A stretch of 63,917 nt of DNA, taken from an uncultured Bacteroidales bacterium. Lineage in GTDB: Bacteria; Bacteroidota; Bacteroidia; Bacteroidales; P3. The position numbers and the translations under genes are program-made. This document shows, piece after piece, positions 44,156-52,632 of this stretch. Below the pieces are notes generated by a model. That model did no database searches, had not been told where the DNA came from, and was given only the letters and a program-made list of their open reading frames with translations. Each line of letters starts with the position of its first letter. Position 1 is the first letter of the stretch. Location: contig ONQD01000010.1 in assembly GCA_900319865.1 (NCBI GenBank), forward strand, positions 1-63,917. The letters run 5' to 3'.

Positions 44156-44914
44156 ATGAAATTCAAATTACATATCTGGAGGCAGGAAAATGCCCGTGCC
44201 AAGGGCCATTTTGAGACATACGAAGTCGATAATATCTCGCCAGAGTGTTCTTTCCTTGAAATGCTTGACATTCTCAACGAACACTTGGTGAACGACCAAA
44301 TTGCCCATCCTGTCTGTTTCGACAACGACTGCCGCGAAGGCATTTGCGGAATGTGTGGCCTCTATATCAATGGCAGACCCCACGGCAACGACGATGGCAT
44401 CACTACCTGCCAATTGCACATGCGCAAATTTAACGATGGCGATGAAATATGGATTGAGCCATGGCGTGCCAAGGCCTTCCCTGTAATTCGCGACCTTGTG
44501 GTTGACCGTACTGCATTTGACAAAATTATTCAGGCTGGCGGCTATATTAGCACTACTACCGGAGGTGTGCCCGACGCCAACACTATTCCTATCGCTAAAC
44601 ATAAGGCCGACCAGGCCATGGATGCTGCTGCATGCATTGGTTGTGGCGCTTGTGTGGCAGCTTGCAAGAATGCCAGTGCCATGCTCTTTGTGGGTGCCAA
44701 AGTGAGTCATCTTGCCTTGCTACCCCAGGGCAAAGTGGAGGCCGCTGACCGTGTTAAGAAGATGGTGTGCAAGATGGATGAGCTGGGTTTTGGCAGTTGC
44801 ACCAACACCTATGCCTGCGAAGCCGAATGCCCCAAGCAAATCAAACGCCAAAACATAGCCCGTCTGAACCGCCATTGGATTGGATCCCTGTTCGGGCGTG
44901 ACCGCAGAGATTAA
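44156..44914 (+). CDS. sdhB: Succinate dehydrogenase/fumarate reductase iron-sulfur subunit
   Basis: The 252-aa product has the plant-type 2Fe-2S motif [10 protein letters not shown], followed by a C in TTCQLH, and the bacterial ferredoxin motif [15 protein letters not shown], with later cysteines ([14 protein letters not shown]) for the 3Fe-4S and 4Fe-4S centres. It starts 3 bases after sdhA, so the two are translated together. A perfect terminator follows at 44972. Confidence 0.94.
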   Translation: MKFKLHIWRQENARAKGHFETYEVDNISPECSFLEMLDILNEHLVNDQIAHPVCFDNDCREGICGMCGLYINGRPHGNDDGITTCQLHMRKFNDGDEIWIEPWRAKAFPVIRDLVVDRTAFDKIIQAGGYISTTTGGVPDANTIPIAKHKADQAMDAAACIGCGACVAACKNASAMLFVGAKVSHLALLPQGKVEAADRVKKMVCKMDELGFGSCTNTYACEAECPKQIKRQNIARLNRHWIGSLFGRDRRD

Positions 44915-44971
44915 TATTGTCTTCTAATTTCTCCATCGGTGTTACCCCTTTGTGGATAGTGCCGAGTCTTT

Positions 44972-45014
44972 CAATAGGATATCTATGATTATATGGATAT
45001 CCTATTGTTTTTTT
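44972..45014 (+). terminator. Intrinsic terminator of the succinate/fumarate operon
   Basis: CAATAGGATATC (44972-44983) pairs perfectly with GATATCCTATTG (44996-45007), followed by seven T (45008-45014). Confidence 0.95.
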
Positions 45015-45246
45015 GACGAATACCGTTGTTTGCTCGCATGTGAATGTGTTGCCATTGCCATCCTGTCAATACTCTGCTTCACCGAATAAGGTTCGAAGTA
45101 TGAGCGTTTTTGTGTCGACACAATATTTTTGGTCTTTCATCGTTATACAAAATGATTGTCTTAAAAGGTTATGCATCCGGAGAATTGCCTTGATGAATAC
45201 CTTGGCATTCTCTTCTAGGCTTTTCAATCGGTAATAAAAGTAGAAT
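45015..45246. other. Gap upstream of cls
   Basis: No gene is supported. A -7-like TATTTTTG (45124-45131) could start the cls transcript with a leader of about 110 bases, but no -33 element stands at the right distance. Confidence 0.4.
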
Positions 45247-46473
45247 ATGAAAGTATTAGGCATAATATTGTTTTTATTGACAGCCTGGCTGGTATGGATA
45301 ATTGGCAAGCCCCGTAATATCAAGTTAATTGATCAGGAATATGAATCCCGTCTGGAAAGAGTCATGCCGGACAATGTGGTGGACGGCAACTGGGTGACAA
45401 CATATACCTCTTTTGAACCCATGTTCAATCAGATGTTGAAGGATATTGACAGCGCAAAACATCATGTTCATGTTCAATTTTTCAAGTTCGAGGCTGATGC
45501 TACGGGTCAACGGTTGGGCGATGCACTTGTGTCTAAATCGGGACAAGGCGTAGAAACCCGTTTGATTTATGATGATTTCTGCAGCCGGTCATGGAAATGG
45601 TTTTACAATCATTTAGGCGAACAAGGAGTGCAGACCGCCCCTTTCGGCAAGATTAATTATCCTTTTATCAAGCCCCGCGACTATTACCGTAATCATCGTA
45701 AGGTGGTAGTGGTCGACGGTCGGGTGGCTTATGTAGGTGGTATGAATATCGCCGACCGCTACGGGCAAGGCCTCTCTTGGGGCTGTTGGCGCGATACGAT
45801 GATACGTATCGAGGGGCCTGCTGCAGCAGCACTACAGCATTCCTTTTTGGCCGATTGGTGTTATTCCACAGGCCAGTTGATAGATTCTAAAGCCTTCTTC
45901 CCTGTTGTGCCGCATGTGGGTGATTATCCCATACAAATTATCACCTCTGGCCCTATTGGTTCGGGGCCGGACATTATGCACTATACTGTTGATCTTCTGA
46001 ATCGAAGCACAAAGTACGTCTATTTCGAATCGCCCTATTTCCTTCCGCCCGTCGAGGTGATGGAAGCCATGTGTAATGCTGCCTCCCGTGGGGTTGATGT
46101 CCGCCTTCTGCAACCGCTCCGCGGAGATAGGGGAGAGGTCACTCAGTATGCTTCCATGTACAACTATGCCCACGCAATGTCGGCAGGAGTGAAAATCGGC
46201 ACCTATCAGGCAGGTTTCCTCCATTCCAAGACTATCGTATCCGATGATAGGGAGGCTGTGGTTACTTCCTGCAATATTGACCCCCGCAGCTATCTTTTGT
46301 GCCAAGAGGTTGCTGCCATAGTTCAACATCCCGACTATGCAAAAGAAATGAAGGCAATATTTCTTGCCGACGAACGGCAGTCGCTCTACATAGATCCGCA
46401 GCTGTGGAGTCGTCGTCCTTTGGCAAACAAATTCAAGGAGTCAATGTCCCACATCATCGCCCCCCTGCTATAG
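45247..46473 (+). CDS. cls: Cardiolipin synthase (phospholipase D family)
   Basis: The 408-aa product has one N-terminal membrane segment (residues 2-20) and two HKD catalytic motifs: NHRKVVVVDGRVAYVGGMN near residue 154 and HSKTIVSDDREAVVTSCN near 322. It condenses phosphatidylglycerol to cardiolipin at the inner membrane. Many Cls proteins have two N-terminal helices and are longer (about 480 aa); this one has one. Convergent to a PepSY-like gene across a REP-like element and a terminator. Confidence 0.9.
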   Translation: MKVLGIILFLLTAWLVWIIGKPRNIKLIDQEYESRLERVMPDNVVDGNWVTTYTSFEPMFNQMLKDIDSAKHHVHVQFFKFEADATGQRLGDALVSKSGQGVETRLIYDDFCSRSWKWFYNHLGEQGVQTAPFGKINYPFIKPRDYYRNHRKVVVVDGRVAYVGGMNIADRYGQGLSWGCWRDTMIRIEGPAAAALQHSFLADWCYSTGQLIDSKAFFPVVPHVGDYPIQIITSGPIGSGPDIMHYTVDLLNRSTKYVYFESPYFLPPVEVMEAMCNAASRGVDVRLLQPLRGDRGEVTQYASMYNYAHAMSAGVKIGTYQAGFLHSKTIVSDDREAVVTSCNIDPRSYLLCQEVAAIVQHPDYAKEMKAIFLADERQSLYIDPQLWSRRPLANKFKESMSHIIAPLL

Positions 46474-46521
46474 ATTCCGCCACAGAACGCTTCTGCTATT
46501 TAATAAGAAGACTTCTATAAA

Positions 46522-46616
46522 TCACCTCGAAGGTGAGACTATTAATAACACGGTACAAGCCGAAGGCGCAGTACCGTGATACTCAGATAACAGAGAATTG
46601 CGTCCCATAAGGACGC
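46522..46616 (+). repeat. Composite of three consecutive hairpins (REP-like)
   Basis: TCACCT-CGA-AGGTGA (46522-46536), CACGGTAC ... GTACCGTG (46549-46556 with 46571-46578, with an inner GCC-GAA-GGC) and GCGTCC-CATAA-GGACGC (46600-46616) follow one another. All three stems are perfect. A TATATATATATA tract follows. The set resembles extragenic palindromic repeats rather than a gene. Confidence 0.75.
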
Positions 46617-46669
46617 GACATATATATATATAATCATTATAGAACCCTTTTTATAGATCCCTCCATAAT

Positions 46670-46705
46670 AGAAAAGTGTCCCGAACTCAATCGGAACACT
46701 TTTCT
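46670..46705. terminator. Terminator between cls and the PepSY-like gene
   Basis: AGAAAAGTGTCCCGA (46670-46684) pairs with TCGGAACACTTTTCT (46691-46705), with one G-U pair. A/T tracts on both sides would let it act on both strands. Confidence 0.8.
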
Positions 46706-46741
46706 CTTATTTGAAACTCCCCTAATGCCGGGGCGTCATGC

Positions 46742-47167
46742 TTAATCGTCAACGTGAGTGACACGTCCCTGCATATCAAACTGTATCTCAAGTCCGTTAG
46801 CCAATTCTATTTCATATCCTCCACGCATCTTCTCACATTTTATTATCAGCTGTTTCGGGAAACGGTTAACCACATAACGGGTTATGTTGCCGGGCACCAA
46901 AGTCACGGGAAGACCATCGGTGCATTTCATTTCCTTCCACACACCTTTCATGTCAAACTCAATCAATGTGCCGTCCGACAACAGCACTTCGTATTCGCGG
47001 CCATCGATATAGGCCATATCGATAACGCATGATGGCCAGTGTTTCTGAATGGTGGTTGTGGCGGCTTGGGGCAAGCGGTCGGGGTCTATTACCTTTTTGC
47101 GACCGTCAGCATAGGCACTTCCGGCGATCAACACTAAAGTGAGTAATGTAAGGATGAACTTTTTCAT
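46742..47167 (-). CDS. PepSY-like (DUF2874-type) periplasmic protein
   Basis: The 141-aa product has a signal peptide (MKKFILTLLTLVLIAGSAYA) and two similar beta-alpha-beta units (YEVLLSDGTLIEFDMKGVWKEM and YEIELANGLEIQFDMQGRVTHV) typical of the PepSY-like BLIP-type fold. The first follows LPQAATTTIQKHWP, a classic helix of the family. Proteins of this type are periplasmic and their role is not known. It ends near a terminator shared with cls. Confidence 0.82.
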   Translation of the reverse strand: MKKFILTLLTLVLIAGSAYADGRKKVIDPDRLPQAATTTIQKHWPSCVIDMAYIDGREYEVLLSDGTLIEFDMKGVWKEMKCTDGLPVTLVPGNITRYVVNRFPKQLIIKCEKMRGGYEIELANGLEIQFDMQGRVTHVDD

Positions 47168-47201
47168 AATGTTGGGAATTTGTTTGATGTATAAAATGGT
47201 G

Positions 47202-48542
47202 TTATTTAATGAATTTCAATTGCATGGCAGTACTCTGTTCGGCCGGCATACCGTTCAGGAACACTTTACGCACCCTCGTGTGCAGCGTTTTGCCCTCCAA
47301 TGGGCTCCACTTGCACTTGTAAAGTAGGCTTTCGCGCGTCACAGTGGTCTCGCCCGGCTCCAAAATCACTAAATCGGCATAGTATCCTGGCCGGATGAAG
47401 CCTCTCTCGCTGATACCGAAAAGTGTGGCAGGATTGTGGCACATTTTTGCCACCAGCAGTGGAAGCCATTCCTGCAGCACCTCGTCGTGGTCCTCCCGTT
47501 GGAGAGCTGCCGGATTGAAAAATCCTTCCAGCATCATCTGCAGCGAGTGCTGGATTGAGGGAATGCCGCCGGGTGCCTCAAAGTAGCGTTTCTCTTTGCT
47601 CGCCAGCGTGTGGGGTGCATGGTCGGTGGCAATGGTATCAATCAGTCCATCCACAAGTCCGCCCCACAAACCCAGACGGTCGTCGTTGCTCTTGATGGCT
47701 GGGTTGCATTTTATCTTGTTGCCCAGTTCCTCATAGTCGCGGTCGTCAAACCATAGGTGGTTGGGCGTTACCTCGGCTGTGATGTTTTTCTCTTCAAGGT
47801 CTCGGTTGCTCAACAGCGATAGCTCGGTCGATGTGCTGACATGGGCTATATGCAGCCGGGTGTTATATTTGCGGGCTCTTTCTATGGCCTTGTACGACGA
47901 TACGAAACAGGCCTCTGTATTTCTAATCTTTGGATGCAGGGCGGCTGTTTCGCGGTCGGTGTTGGCATATTCAAGTTTGTAGTTGTGCAGATTGGCCTGT
48001 ATGATATTTTCCTCTTCGCAGTGGGCCACAATCAGCTTTTTGCTTTCGGCAAACAACTTGTCCAGTGCTTGGGGTTGATTCACAAGCATATTGCCCGTGC
48101 TGCTGCCCAAAAACAATTTGATGGCGGCATAGCGTTCTACCGGTATCGACAGCAGGTCGTCGATATTGTCGTTGGTGGCTCCCAGCATAAAGCCGTAGTT
48201 CACCGCACTTTTCGTGGCCGCTATGCGCTCCTTGGCCTCAAGGGTCTGGAGTGATGTGGTTTGTGGGTCGGTGTTGGGCATATCTATCACCGACGTAACC
48301 CCTCCCGCCAGAGCAGCCTGGCTCTCGGTGGCGAAATCTGCCTTCTCAGGGAATCCGGGGTCGCGGAAATGCACATGCGTATCGATAACTCCCGGCAGCA
48401 CATAGCACCCTCCCGCTTCGAATATCTGCGGCTTGCGCAGCATCTCCTCACGCTCCACCAAACGCCCCTCATGTATGTAGAGGTCGCGTTTGGTCAAGCA
48501 GCCTTCATTGACCACTGTGCCGTTCTTGATGATATAGTCCAT
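47202..48542 (-). CDS. pyrC: Dihydroorotase
   Basis: The 446-aa product (ATG 48542, giving MDYIIKNGTVVNEG) is an amidohydrolase with the zinc ligands DTHVHFRDPGF (near residue 48), the expected carbamylated-lysine region AIKLFLGSST, HCEEE, HIAHVST and the catalytic DHAPH. It cyclises carbamoyl-aspartate in pyrimidine synthesis. The WG-repeat gene starts upstream and ends 10 bases before it on the same strand, so they may be co-transcribed. Confidence 0.92.
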   Translation of the reverse strand: MDYIIKNGTVVNEGCLTKRDLYIHEGRLVEREEMLRKPQIFEAGGCYVLPGVIDTHVHFRDPGFPEKADFATESQAALAGGVTSVIDMPNTDPQTTSLQTLEAKERIAATKSAVNYGFMLGATNDNIDDLLSIPVERYAAIKLFLGSSTGNMLVNQPQALDKLFAESKKLIVAHCEEENIIQANLHNYKLEYANTDRETAALHPKIRNTEACFVSSYKAIERARKYNTRLHIAHVSTSTELSLLSNRDLEEKNITAEVTPNHLWFDDRDYEELGNKIKCNPAIKSNDDRLGLWGGLVDGLIDTIATDHAPHTLASKEKRYFEAPGGIPSIQHSLQMMLEGFFNPAALQREDHDEVLQEWLPLLVAKMCHNPATLFGISERGFIRPGYYADLVILEPGETTVTRESLLYKCKWSPLEGKTLHTRVRKVFLNGMPAEQSTAMQLKFIK

Positions 48543-48552
48543 TGCGAACCTT

Positions 48553-49929
48553 TTAGAACTTGCGCTTGGTGCCCCACTGGCGTGCTGCCACATAGGCGTC
48601 GGCCGAGTTGTTATAGATGGGTTTCACCACAAACTGACCGGTATGGTCTATGCAGCCCCAACGGCCTTCCTGTTTGGCGGGAGCAACACGGTTGTTCCAT
48701 TTAAAGATGAAGGGTTTGGCATCCTCCAAACGGGGCTGTATCACCCATTCGCCCTCAAAGTCCACATATCCCCAATGGCCGGTGCCCGGTTCCTGTATGG
48801 GGAAGAGCCAGTGACCCAGTTCGGCATCCTCTATACCTTTCTGGTTGTCGTCCCATTCCTTGCCAGCCTTGGCAGCCTCGCTCGAAAGGGTGAATACGGG
48901 TTTGGACAACAGGCGGCCATCCTCGTGTATGCTGGCCCAGAAGCCGTTCTCGCACTTTGCGGTGGCAAAGAGGCCTGTGTCGTTGGGGAAGTTGGAAACC
49001 TCCAGATATATAGGCTGTATGGCCCATGTGCCGTCGGCTTTCACCCAGCCCCACAGATTGGTGTCGGTGCGCATCTCGGGCAATCTCCAGCCGTCAATGT
49101 CGCGGCCGTGCTCTATCTGGGACAGGGCATACACACAGTCTTTCTCGTTGCTGAATATGAAGTCGCTGATTACATTGCCGTTACGGTCGATATTGCCCCA
49201 GCGGCCGCCCTTCAAGGCTTGAGTGTAGATATAGTTGTGCTCGCCGGGAAATTGGCGTATCATGGCATATTGCGGCTGAACCACCCAGCGACCCAAGTAG
49301 TTGACTATGCCCCACTGGTTCTCGTTGCGGGGATTGGTCACGGCAATGCGCCATGTGTCATAATGACGCCCCACAATCCACTGGTGACCAGCTTCGGTGG
49401 CGTCCTCTTCGTTCTCGAACACGTTGTTTATAACCAAGATGCCTTTTCCGTCAATGCATCCCCAACGTCCTTCCAGTTTTACGGGTGCAAAGTTCATGGG
49501 CTCTTGGCCATAGTATTTCCCGGCCCCTTCATACTGAGGCTCATATTTCCACAAGCCATAGTAATTCACAAATCCCCATTTATGGTCGGCAGGATTCTCG
49601 GCAGGGTAAATCCATTTGCCCGGTTCCTCGGCGGTATACCATTGGTCGCCAGCTTCCTGAGCCTCCTCCTTGGTGCGGAAGATATTGCGGACTATCATGT
49701 TTCCGCTTTCGTCAATGCAACCCCAACGGCCGTCGTATTTCACAACGGCAAATTTGCGGTCTTGATGCTGGAAAGCGAAAGCCACCTGGTACTTCGGAGC
49801 TATCTGCCAGGTGCCGTTACTGTTTTTGTAACCATATTTCATGCCGATATCATCAAAGGCTAACGTTTGAGCTAAAGCGCTGCCGGTCAGCATGCATAAA
49901 GTGGTGAGGATGAAGATGTATCGTTTCAT
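48553..49929 (-). CDS. Exported WG-repeat protein
   Basis: The 458-aa product has a signal peptide (MKRYIFILTTLCMLTGSALA) and about seven WG repeats with the pattern G.WGCID..G..VI and WGFVNYYGLW..EPQYE (for example KYDGRWGCIDESGNMIV, EGRWGCIDGKGILVI, EGRWGCIDHTGQFVV). WG-repeat proteins are thought to bind ligands through beta-hairpin arrays and are often outside the cytoplasm. It precedes pyrC. A -7 box (TATCTTTG, minus strand, 49958-49951) lies 22 bases upstream of the start codon. Confidence 0.85.
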   Translation of the reverse strand: MKRYIFILTTLCMLTGSALAQTLAFDDIGMKYGYKNSNGTWQIAPKYQVAFAFQHQDRKFAVVKYDGRWGCIDESGNMIVRNIFRTKEEAQEAGDQWYTAEEPGKWIYPAENPADHKWGFVNYYGLWKYEPQYEGAGKYYGQEPMNFAPVKLEGRWGCIDGKGILVINNVFENEEDATEAGHQWIVGRHYDTWRIAVTNPRNENQWGIVNYLGRWVVQPQYAMIRQFPGEHNYIYTQALKGGRWGNIDRNGNVISDFIFSNEKDCVYALSQIEHGRDIDGWRLPEMRTDTNLWGWVKADGTWAIQPIYLEVSNFPNDTGLFATAKCENGFWASIHEDGRLLSKPVFTLSSEAAKAGKEWDDNQKGIEDAELGHWLFPIQEPGTGHWGYVDFEGEWVIQPRLEDAKPFIFKWNNRVAPAKQEGRWGCIDHTGQFVVKPIYNNSADAYVAARQWGTKRKF

Positions 49930-49950
49930 ATTTCAAATATTTCAAAGTTG

Positions 49951-49958
49951 CAAAGATA
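49951..49958 (-). promoter_or_regulatory. -7 box of the WG-repeat gene
   Basis: TATCTTTG on the minus strand is an exact consensus match at a natural distance from the start codon. The -33 element is poor. Confidence 0.55.
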
Positions 49959-50772
49959 CATATTTTTTTTTGATTATTAAAAATAATCAGTGCCAACAGG
50001 GCAACATTGTTGTTCCAAGCCTTTATCAGGGTGGTGTCAAGGCGGTTGGGTGACGCAGTTTTTCCATAGTCTTATTGTTTTTTCCCAAATTAGTATTTGT
50101 TGTGTCCCTATCCTTGCACCGTAATGTTAAAAAAACGCAGAACAATCCCCCCCATTCAGTCGTCCAGTCGGTTGCATAGGGAAGAATGATTGGTGTATGA
50201 GCCTATTTGCGAGGCGGAAGCGCCTGGAACCGTCGAGTGACAACAGTCTGCACCAAGTTGAGCTTTGTCCCCACACACGTGCTCCTTTCTTCCGTTAGAC
50301 GTGACTATTTGTTTGCTGCCTGATAATCAGCTGCATATTCTTAAATTTAGGAGCCGCTGGTTGTTGCCTCTGGGTTCGCTGTAGGTTCGCTAAATATTCA
50401 CCCTTTATTAAGCCTTTAGTTAGTTCTTCTTGAGCCCAAGCTTCTAGAAAAGGAAAGGAAGGAATGAAGAAAGGGTGAAGTGATGACGAAGGCGTGGCGG
50501 AGGCAGGATGGAAGCAGAGCGGAAGTAAGGCGGATGATGGATTGGTGTGAGGGGAGGAAAAATATGTTGCGGGAAGAGGAAAAACGGAACTTTGGGGAGA
50601 GTGAAAAATGAACTTTGGGGTGGGGAAGAACATGGTATAGGGAGGGAACGATTGGTTTGTGGCAGAATATTATTGTGTGGATAAATAGATTGAACAGGCT
50701 GGTGCATAGACTTTTGTCTTTTGAGGATGGAAAATGGGAGGCATAAAACACTTTTTTATTAAGAATTTTTTG
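49959..50772. other. Gap between WG-repeat gene and glyA
   Basis: No gene is supported. The part near 50087-50106 carries CCCAAATTAGTATTTGTTG, related to the dispersed repeat family at 10314 (ATTAGTATTTG). The TTCGCTGTAGGTTCGCT near 50373-50390 resembles the inner part of copy B at 63664. From about 50440 to 50740 the plus strand is strikingly G/A-rich and C-poor. Confidence 0.45.
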
Positions 50773-50780
50773 TATATTTG
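50773..50780 (+). promoter_or_regulatory. -7 box of glyA
   Basis: TATATTTG fits TAnnTTTG, 41 bases before the glyA ATG. No clear TTTG at 19 bases upstream (a T-run is there instead). Confidence 0.55.
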
Positions 50781-50821
50781 CATTTTGTAAACATAATTGT
50801 GTAATATATTTATTAATTGAT

Positions 50822-52102
50822 ATGCAAAGAGATACAGCAATTTTCGATCTCATCCAGAAGGAAAGAGAACGTCAGACCAAAGGCATTGAGCTCATTGCCT
50901 CTGAGAATTTTGTAAGCGACCAGGTGATGGAAGCCATGGGTTCCGTCATGACCAACAAATATGCTGAGGGTTATCCCGGAAAGCGTTACTATGGTGGTTG
51001 CCAGATTGTTGACCAGAGCGAGACTATCGCTATAGAGCGTGCAAAGAAGCTTTATGGCGCTTGCTGGGCCAATGTGCAGCCCCACAGCGGTGCACAGGCC
51101 AACATGGCAGTGTTTTTGGCCTGCCTCAACAGTGGCGACACCTTTATGGGCATGGACCTGAACCACGGCGGTCACCTCAGTCACGGCAGCCCCGTCAACT
51201 TCAGCGGTATTAACTACAAGGTGGTTGGATACCAGGTGAAGGAAGAGACCGGTATGGTTGACTACGACGATATGGAGAAGAAGGCTCTCGAGCATCATCC
51301 CAAGCTCATCATTGGCGGCGGTTCCGCCTATAGCCGTGACTGGGATTGGGAGCGTATGCGTGCCATCGCCGACAAGATTGGCGCCATCCTCATGGGCGAC
51401 ATCAGCCACCCCAGCGGCATGATTGCCAAGGGCTATCTGAACAATGCATTGAAGTATTGCCACATTGTTACCACCACTACCCACAAAACTCTTCGTGGAC
51501 CCCGCGGCGGTATGATTCTGATGGGTCAGGATTTCGACAATCCTTGGGGCAAGACCACTCCTAAGGGTGAGATTAAGAAGATGAGCGCTCTGCTCGACAG
51601 CGCTGTGTTCCCCGGCACCCAGGGTGGTCCTCTGGAGCATGTTATCGCTGCCAAGGCTGTGGCCTTCGGCGAGGCTCTTACCGACAGCTACGACCAGTAT
51701 ATCCAGCAGGTGATGAAGAACGCCAAAGTGATGTGCGAGGCATTCATCAACAAGGGTTACAAGGTTATCAGTGGCGGTACCGACAACCACCTTATGCTCA
51801 TCGACCTCCGCACCAAATTCCCCGAGTTGACCGGTAAGGAGGCTGAGAACGCATTGGTGGCAGCCGACATCACTGTGAACAAGAACATGGTTCCTTTCGA
51901 CAGCCGCAGCGCCTTCAAGACCAGCGGTCTGCGTGTCGGAACACCCGCTATCACCACCCGTGGCCTGAAGGAGGGCGACATGCAGGTGATTGTTGATATG
52001 ATCGACACCGTTCTCTGCAACCCGACAGACGAGGCCGTACGCGCCAAGATTACCGGACAGGTGAACGAGATGATGCAGAACCGTCCGCTTTTCGCTTGGT
52101 AG
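50822..52102 (+). CDS. glyA: Serine hydroxymethyltransferase
   Basis: The 426-aa product has the SHMT signatures [30 protein letters not shown] and the PLP lysine in [14 protein letters not shown], with normal length. It makes glycine and methylene-tetrahydrofolate from serine. It heads a neighbourhood concerned with one-carbon units and PLP (metK and pdxJ follow), and is closed by a strong terminator at 52116. Confidence 0.97.
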   Translation: MQRDTAIFDLIQKERERQTKGIELIASENFVSDQVMEAMGSVMTNKYAEGYPGKRYYGGCQIVDQSETIAIERAKKLYGACWANVQPHSGAQANMAVFLACLNSGDTFMGMDLNHGGHLSHGSPVNFSGINYKVVGYQVKEETGMVDYDDMEKKALEHHPKLIIGGGSAYSRDWDWERMRAIADKIGAILMGDISHPSGMIAKGYLNNALKYCHIVTTTTHKTLRGPRGGMILMGQDFDNPWGKTTPKGEIKKMSALLDSAVFPGTQGGPLEHVIAAKAVAFGEALTDSYDQYIQQVMKNAKVMCEAFINKGYKVISGGTDNHLMLIDLRTKFPELTGKEAENALVAADITVNKNMVPFDSRSAFKTSGLRVGTPAITTRGLKEGDMQVIVDMIDTVLCNPTDEAVRAKITGQVNEMMQNRPLFAW

Positions 52103-52115
52103 TCTGCTCATAACT

Positions 52116-52165
52116 AAAGCCCTTAAGACTCTCCCTGAAGTACCGGATAGTCTTAAGGGCTTTTT
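52116..52165 (+). terminator. Intrinsic terminator of glyA
   Basis: AAAGCCCTTAAGACT (52116-52130) is the exact complement of AGTCTTAAGGGCTTT (52149-52163), a 15-bp stem running into five T. Confidence 0.95.
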
Positions 52166-52194
52166 GTATACTTTCAAAAAAGGGAATCAGCGTC

Positions 52195-52356
52195 ATGACA
52201 ATGGAATTCGACAGCCGCAAGAGGGAGGGCAAGCCAGGCTGTTTATACAAGTTCTTTAAGGTTGCGATAACTATTGGGGTGTTTGTTATTGCGATGTTCT
52301 TTCTGCTCATGGTGATATTCCCTGCGGGGGGCTGGACTCAGCTATTTTGGAAATAG
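52195..52356 (+). CDS. Small membrane protein (53 aa)
   Basis: The frame reads MTMEFDSRKREGKPGCLYKF and then a single hydrophobic span (about residues 22-43, VAITIGVFVIAMFFLLMVIF), ending PAGGWTQLFWK. A basic stretch before the span favours the N-terminus inside. A second ATG stands 6 bases later. It lies between the glyA terminator and the metK promoter, so it needs its own promoter, which I do not see. The coding shape and charge pattern are convincing for a small membrane protein, but no family is known to me. Confidence 0.6.
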   Translation: MTMEFDSRKREGKPGCLYKFFKVAITIGVFVIAMFFLLMVIFPAGGWTQLFWK

Positions 52357-52490
52357 TCTTTCCTTTGAACAGAAGGCGTTGATTGTTGGTGCGGAGAGGA
52401 TTCGTTAATGCTTTTAAATGAAAATGAGGTGAGGTGCAGGTGGAAATTTGAGTATTTGGTAAGAAAAAATTTTATTTGAAAAAAAAAGTG

Positions 52491-52498
52491 TATCTTTG
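52491..52498 (+). promoter_or_regulatory. -7 box of metK
   Basis: TATCTTTG is an exact consensus match and would start the transcript near 52505, at the very start of the SAM-II-like aptamer. A canonical -33 TTTG at 19 bases is not present; one stands only 12 bases away (52475-52478). Confidence 0.65.
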
Positions 52499-52504
52499 CA
52501 CCCG

Positions 52505-52555
52505 CAAAGTGGATAGATTTGTAATGATTGCAACCACGTGAAAAAATGCTAAACA
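52505..52555 (+). promoter_or_regulatory. SAM-II-like riboswitch aptamer in the metK leader
   Basis: The order of conserved blocks matches the SAM-II class: a 5' arm GTGG (52509-52512), GATTTG (52516-52521), ATTGCAA (52527-52533), the complementary arm CCAC (52534-52537), GTGAAAAAA and the closing GCTAAA (52548-52553). Known SAM-II RNAs bind S-adenosylmethionine as an H-type pseudoknot and block translation. Its target here, SAM synthetase, is the natural feedback gene. It is separated from the ATG of a 22-codon ORF by only 3 bases. I did not verify the pseudoknot pairing. Confidence 0.8.
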
Positions 52556-52556
52556 C

Positions 52557-52625
52557 ATGATTTCCAATTTCACAATCACTTATTCTTACCACCTTTGCTT
52601 TTTTATGGTTTCATCAAAAAAGTAA
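52557..52625 (+). CDS. Upstream ORF / leader peptide of metK (22 aa)
   Basis: ATG 52557 stands right behind the aptamer core and opens a frame encoding [20 protein letters not shown] plus two lysines. The stop at 52623-52625 lies 7 bases before the metK ATG, in another frame. If ribosomes starting here are controlled by the riboswitch, metK could be translationally coupled to it. It could also be a chance frame, since the leader is A/T-rich. Confidence 0.4.
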   Translation: MISNFTITYSYHLCFFMVSSKK

Positions 52626-52632
52626 AAGTATT

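Noticed and set aside
45013-45234. 73-codon frame before cls
   Set aside because: It begins within the terminator T-run of the previous operon and has no recognisable content.
48643-49863. 406-codon plus-strand frame opposite the WG-repeat gene
   Set aside because: Frame created by the regular WG repeats; no signal or domain of its own.
50813-52177. 454-codon open frame antisense to glyA
   Set aside because: It mirrors the glyA gene almost exactly; the SHMT sequence with its PLP lysine explains the DNA.
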